Positions 59,601-64,000 of a stretch of DNA of 64,000 nucleotides are shown one piece after another; position 1 is the stretch's first letter; each line of letters begins with the position of its first letter. Source of the stretch: Mugil cephalus. Taxonomy: Eukaryota > Chordata > Actinopteri > Mugiliformes > Mugilidae. The stretch spans positions 30,306,322 to 30,370,321 of the forward strand of contig NC_061771.1 of the NCBI RefSeq assembly GCF_022458985.1. The letters are read 5' to 3'. The notes beneath the pieces were generated by a model that had not been told where the DNA came from, did no database searches, and was given only the letters and a program-made list of their open reading frames with translations. The position numbers and the translations under genes were made by a program.

Positions 59601-62600
59601 GTAAATGACCTGCTGATTATTAATCAGTATCAGAGCCACAGTTAAAGGGACTTAGCATGCTAGCTGTTAGCTAATGTTAACTATCTGAGACCTATAAGTT
59701 CCTGTGTTCACACCTGGTTCCACATGCATCCCCACATGGTTGTCGACTTGGGGATGTGATCCAGATTTTGGAACAAGCTGGAAAGTTTCCAGCCTTCCAG
59801 TGTGATCAGTTTCAACCATCTCCCAGTAGCTAGTAGCTAGTGATCATACATGTCTCTATTGTCAGATAATGAGAGGACAGACCGGTTTAACAGCAACCAA
59901 AAACGTTATTTATCTTGGGGAGATGATCCATATTCTCTCACATGTTAAATTCTTCTTTATTTTAGAGACAAAGCTCAAATTAGACCTGAACTCTGGAAGC
60001 CTCCAGGAACTTGAATGCTGTATATAGTTAGTAAAGTATCCATCTACACCGTGTAGTGGGCTGAACAACCTGTTTAATGAACAGCCCATCCTGTGACAAC
60101 AAGTCATCAGAGAGGTTACATATTAAAAACAACAGCAGAAAATTCAAGTTAATTTGGTAATAACAGCTCTGACTGGTTAGTGAAAGCCTGTTGGTTCACT
60201 TTCAAAGTCTTTTCAAATTCCAAGGCTCCACAGTGAGTCCTCTTCAAACTGAATGCAGGTTCAGGGATGATCCTGTTTCGCTGCCTCCAGGTGAAAGTCA
60301 CCTGTGGTTCAGCTCATACAGGTTAGGGAAGGATTCTAGGAAGAGGAGCAGCTGATGAAGGCGCGGCTCTTCGGAGAAAGCCCTTTAATGGTTCAGTGTT
60401 GACAATCACATCTGCTTGAACCAACAATCATGTTGCTGTGCAACAGTCCAGACAACCGGATCTCTTGGGCCCTGTTTTACCTGCTGTTTCTGTACATTTG
60501 TTCACGATATAATTCTGTGTATATTTTTTACTTACACAGTTTTCTATTTTATGTGACTAGATAATACTTTATTTTATTTCATTTTATTTTCATTTTTATT
60601 TTTATTGAGAATCAACATCATGGTACATAAATACACCTACATAGATTATAATATTTTATGTTTTAATCACCCCCAGAACATGTAGGACACTGATCCATAA
60701 AAAACAGACAATTAAATTAAAACAGATAAATAAAATAAATAATTAAATAAAAATATTTTAATCTTATTTTATTATTTATTTATCATTTATTTAGTGTTAT
60801 TTTATTATCTTTTTTACTATTGTTTTTTTTTTTATGGGCAACTAAGCTACTCTGAACAAGTAATTGTGAATCATTAAAGTCTGTCTAACTCTAAGAACAT
60901 TCAGAGCATCGTTCATTTCAGTATTTTATCAGTGAAGGTCTTAAACAGTTGCCTAATGTAGATTTATTTTATTTAAATATTTCTACCAAGTCAACTTCTG
61001 ATCACCTGGTTCAGTTCCAGTAAACCCAGGTTTAAACTAAATTAAATGCAACTTTTAATCTTTTTGCCTTTCTCCTGGGCTTCTGTACCCTCTCTGATTA
61101 AAAATAGATGTTCTGTCTAAGCCTGAGCCAATGAGACACTGATCTGGCTGCTGAGTGGTCGGTTGTGCTTTGCTGCTATGGCAATAAAGGTTTGTATCGA
61201 TGTGTTGACGGTTGTCATGGTGATTGTCTCCAGGAGACGGTGTCGGACGAAGAGGTGGACTCTGGATTCAGAAACCTCTTCTGTAAACTCGCTGGAGACG
61301 TACGTGTCATTTCTTCTTACGTGAAGTCAATTCCTGTTCTGTGATCTGTTAGTGAAGCTACGTGCTAACAGTTTGACACTCGCAGTACAGCAACTTCAAC
61401 ATGCTTACAGCTAACACAAAGATTTATTCTGAACTGCAACACATGCTACAAGCTAACATTTAACACAAAGATTCACTGTTAACCGCAATTATCCCTAAAC
61501 CACAACACATGCTACATGCTATATGCTAACACTGTGCAACATGTTAATAGCTAAGACAAGTATTTATTCTGAACCACAACACATGCTACATGCTAAAAGC
61601 TAACACTCACAGTGCAACACGTGCAACATGCTAACAGTTAACACTCAAATTACAACACATGCTACATGCTATCATGTAACACAAAGATTCACTGTTAACC
61701 GCAATTATTCTAAACCACAACACATGCTACATGCTAACAGCTAACACTCTGCAACATGTTAATAGCTAAGACAAAGATTTATTCAAAACCACAACACATG
61801 CTAACATGTAACACAAAGATTCACTGTTAACCGCAATGTGTGCTACTTGCTAACAATAGCTACATGCTAACATGTAACACAAAGTTTTGTTCAGATTTAT
61901 TCATAACCACAACACATGCTACATGCTAACAGGATCACAATACAACACCTTCTACATGCTAACAGCTAACAGCTAGGCCAGTGTTGTGACTAGAACCACG
62001 TGTAGAAACAAAGGATAAACACGTTTCCTGTGCTGATAATAATTTATTTGGTGGCTGGTTTCAGGACATGGAGATCTCTGCCGTGGAGCTGAAGACCATC
62101 ATGAACAAGATTGTTGCCAAACGTGAGCAGAATCTTCACCACGATAAACGTCAACGCCATCAGATGCAGCTTTGACTTCCTGTTTTCTGTTTCAGGAACT
62201 GACATCAAGACTGATGGCTTCAGCTTGGAGACGACCAGGGTCATGGTGAACCTGATGGACGTATCCTTCCATGGGGTCTAGACCTGGGGGGTCAAAATCA
62301 TTTTAGCTTGGGGACCACATTAAACCCGATCTCAGTAACATTATGTCATAATAACCTATAAATAATGGCAGATTTTTCCCTTTTATTTAAGTTATGGACA
62401 TTTTTATGTTTATATATATGGTTCCTTGTCCTTCAGCGGTAAAATAATGTAAACATGTATTGAGAGCATTAGAACATCAGACACCTGTCAACATTATCAC
62501 ATTAGACAACATTAGGACACTTCTTCTTCTTCATGGTTCATAATAAATCAGCTGTGCTCAGAGTTCATTCAGAGGTGGACCTTGTAGACCACGTTAGACC

Positions 62601-63261
62601 CTGATTAGACCTGAGAAGGTTTCCTTGATCTTCTCTCCTTGGCTGAATGAAAACCACATGACAATAAACCTCACTGAGAGGAACAGGGACTCAATTTAAA
62701 ATGTGATGAAGTTACCAAATATGGTTCTCCTTAAAGAATTAAGAAAAATAAGTGACATTTCGGCTCGTTGCTGCCATCTACTGTTTAGTTCTGGGTCTCA
62801 GTGTTGTGTTATGTCCTCGACTGTGACTAGATCTTGTGGAAAATTTTCAAATAGGTGCCAATTTTATCGAAAAAAATTACTCTTAATGACTTCTAATGTT
62901 TACACTTTAAAAAAATTCATCCTGTGGAGGTCTGGTTTTGGCCCACGGGCCATATGTTTGACACCCCTGGTTTAGACAGTGTCCAGTGGTGTCTACACCT
63001 GGGCAGAAACTGATCCTTAACTCCGTAGCAGGACAGCGGCAACGGGAAGCTCGGCCTCGGGGAGTTTGCCACGCTGTGGAAGAAGGTTCAGAGATACCTG
63101 GTGAGATGTGACCTCTGATGGTTTGTTATTCACTGTCTGACTTTTGCAAGAAAAAATCCTGAGTTTGTCTGTGTGTCTGCAGACCATCTATAAGAAGAAC
63201 GATTCGGATAACTCTGGGACCATGAGCACTCCAGAAATGAGAGTTGCCTTCAAAGATGCAG
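50651..63261 (+). CDS. Calpain C: classical calpain catalytic subunit, truncated by the window edge
   Basis: 18 exons: 50651-50887, 51530-51599, 55218-55336, 55672-55805, 56425-56593, 56716-56799, 56878-56963, 57619-57684, 57773-57933, 58296-58465, 58553-58564, 58994-59205, 59479-59515, 61234-61299, 62065-62122, 62196-62260, 63032-63100, 63183-63261. They give 631 residues so far. By comparison with A and B, three exons (117, 59 and 24 nt) are missing past 64000. Catalytic Cys105 (GDCWLLAA), His262 (KGHAYSLTG) and Asn286 (RNPWGQVEW) are intact. The C2-like domain ([14 protein letters not shown]) and EF-hands ([23 protein letters not shown]) follow. Exon 8 is 66 nt against 75 in A and B, an in-frame loss of three codons before AEDGEFW. 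Calpain C is more like A than B. Orthology within CAPN1/2/8/11 is not settled. Confidence 0.92.
52170..52410. repeat. Tandem repeat of about 21 bp in calpain C intron 2
   Basis: About ten copies of gttagcctaatagcataaat with small changes. Confidence 0.85.
53268..53556. mobile_element. Non-autonomous hAT fragment
   Basis: The left part cacattcagtttgatttaaa with gaccagtaacacagcagaat and the right part gtgcatgtttgacacttgtg match the reverse of the 45262-45642 element. The outermost left end is not clear. Confidence 0.5.
54226..55150 (-). mobile_element. Tc1/mariner-like element with decayed transposase
   Basis: Inverted ends cactggccactttattaggt at the left and acctaataaagtggcaagtg at the right bound 0.9 kb next to TA dinucleotides. 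On the minus strand, segments [18 protein letters not shown] and [13 protein letters not shown] are characteristic of Tc1 transposases, with the second catalytic-type Asp in SDESRF. The coding region is broken over at least two frames (55006 down to 54776, then 54849 down to 54412), so it is inactive. Calpain C intron 2. Confidence 0.85.
55843..56245. mobile_element. Probable non-autonomous DNA element, gattaaccgatatgg type
   Basis: The left text agagattaaccgatatgg with ggccaataccg and the right text ggccgatatttgc with ttactggtatcggtcc resemble the ends of a common teleost repeat family. The interior has no coding domain. Calpain C intron 4. Confidence 0.45.
57934..58295. other. Calpain C intron 9 with a GT-rich short repeat
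   Basis: From about 58070 to 58225 the transcript strand repeats ggttttgttgggttt-like units. The intron ends in a long T tract and CCACAG at 58295. Confidence 0.6.
59516..61233. other. Calpain C intron 13, no named feature
   Basis: 1.7 kb, AT-rich in 60480-60850 (ttattttatttcattttatt). No exon, recognisable transposase or clear tandem repeat was seen. Confidence 0.5.
61375..61985. repeat. Tandem repeat in calpain C intron 14
   Basis: Imperfect copies of cacaacacatgctacatgct followed by aacagctaacac, with a longer composite unit that includes aagattcactgttaaccgca. It is rich in GCTAAC on the transcript strand. Confidence 0.8.
62284..62969. mobile_element. hAT element with 8-bp target duplication, interrupted by a nested MITE
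   Basis: Flanking gtctagac (62276-62283) and gtttagac (62970-62977) differ at one base. The ends ctggggggtcaaaatca and tttgacacccctg are hAT-like. The phrase ataataacctataaataatg is shared with the 53268 copy. A member of the accatatgtggt MITE family lies inside. The element sits 23 bp after the exon 16 donor of calpain C. Confidence 0.7.
62415..62737 (-). mobile_element. MITE-like repeat nested in an hAT element
   Basis: It matches the 48300-48590 copy in the same orientation (cattcagaggtggaccttg, accctgattagacctgag, aaaatgtgatgaagttacc), with ends ggttccttgtccttcag and aaatatggttctcc. Confidence 0.65.
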
Positions 63262-63642
63262 GTCAGACTCATTTCCTGGAATTCACTGACTCGACTTTAA
63301 CTCCACGTCGTCTCAAACTGAGTGTCTGTGTCGTGGTGGTGGCGGCTAACGATTTCCTGGCGCTCGTTAAAATACTAAGCTTCATTCATGTGGTTTGGTT
63401 CGGAGGCATCAGGAACGCTGTGGTTCCTCAGAGCTCAGCGAAGTTTCTCTTCTTGTTTTCTTCTTCACTTCCTCTGGACAGATTTATGTAGATTTAGACC
63501 TCAGTCGGTTTTATCTGATGGACGAGTTGGACAACAACGTCTCTTGTGTGCAGTCATTTGAGATGAGTTCAGGACAGATCTTTATTTTGGTCATCATTAT
63601 GAGGCGTTTCCTGTCTCATTGAGATATATGATAAGTAGATAT

Positions 63643-64000
63643 ACAGTGGGGGAAATAAGTATTTGATCCCCTGCTGAATTTGTAAGTTTGCCCACTTCCA
63701 TAGAAATGATCAGACTCTGGTTTTTATGGTTGTTTACTGGTTATGGGTATAGACAGAATATCAGTCGAAAATGCATAAAAAACACACAATCTAAAAGTTA
63801 TAAATTGTTATGTATTTTATTAAGGGAAATAAGTATTTGATCCCCAAGCACAACACAAGTCAGTACTTTGTAGAGAAACCTTTGTTGGCAAGCACAGCGA
63901 TGAGACGTTTCTTGTAGTTGGTCACCAGGTTTGCACACAGCGCAGGAGGGATTTTGGCCCATTCATCTTTACAGACAGTCTCTAAATCCTTCAAGTTTCT
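63643..64000 (-). mobile_element. Tc1-like element, cut by the right edge
   Basis: The end cagtgggggaaataagtatt followed by tgatcccctgctgaattt is the familiar terminal repeat of a teleost Tc1 family, and agggaaataagtatttgatc recurs at about 63823 as the inner repeat. From about 63850 the minus strand encodes the transposase C-terminus ([26 protein letters not shown]). Only the 3' part of the transposase lies in the window. Confidence 0.85.

Overview
The window is nuclear DNA from a ray-finned fish, most likely a teleost. Genes are split into many short exons with GT-AG introns of mostly 70 to 3,600 bp. The introns are full of Tc1/mariner and hAT remnants, MITE-like repeats and minisatellites typical of teleosts. 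No bacterial, plasmid or phage features were seen. I rebuilt gene models by hand from splice sites, reading phase and remembered protein families. No alignment was run.

Layout, left to right: (1) 142-303 (+), the last exon of an unidentified gene with its poly(A) signal. (2) 1087-13277 (-), a 25-exon gene for the OTU-Tudor-proline-rich portion of an ALG13-family protein. It is intact at 920 codons, but its OTU nucleophile position is Ser instead of Cys. (3) 14988-25790 (+), a complete 22-exon aars2 gene (988 codons) for mitochondrial alanyl-tRNA synthetase, with an NRF1-type site and a small uORF upstream. (4) Three classical calpain catalytic-subunit genes: A at 25992-37131 (-), B at 38193-48856 (-) and C from 50651 (+), which runs off the right edge after exon 18. 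A and B are complete with 701 codons each. Nearly all exon lengths match among the three genes, so they are paralogues from local duplication.

The aars2 and calpain A stop codons face each other only 201 bp apart. Calpains B and C are divergent, with about 1.8 kb between start codons. Calpain exon 4 is about 97% identical between the oppositely oriented genes A and C, while the flanking exons are clearly more diverged, which suggests gene conversion.

The rest of the window is repeats. Minisatellites occupy introns of the alg13-like gene (about 26 and 52 bp units), aars2 (a degenerate 20-bp type and a 36-bp unit) and calpain B (a 12-bp unit in four introns). Mobile-element remnants include a Tc1-like element in calpain C intron 2, a second Tc1-like element cut by the right edge, several hAT-type elements (two with fragments resembling ZBED or GTF2IRD2-type transposases), and a small MITE-like family with four copies, one nested in an hAT element. 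I found no RNA gene, CRISPR array or clearly new molecular system. The most notable signals are the predicted inactive OTU domain, the exon-4 conversion patch and the gene-specific spread of the 12-bp repeat in calpain B.
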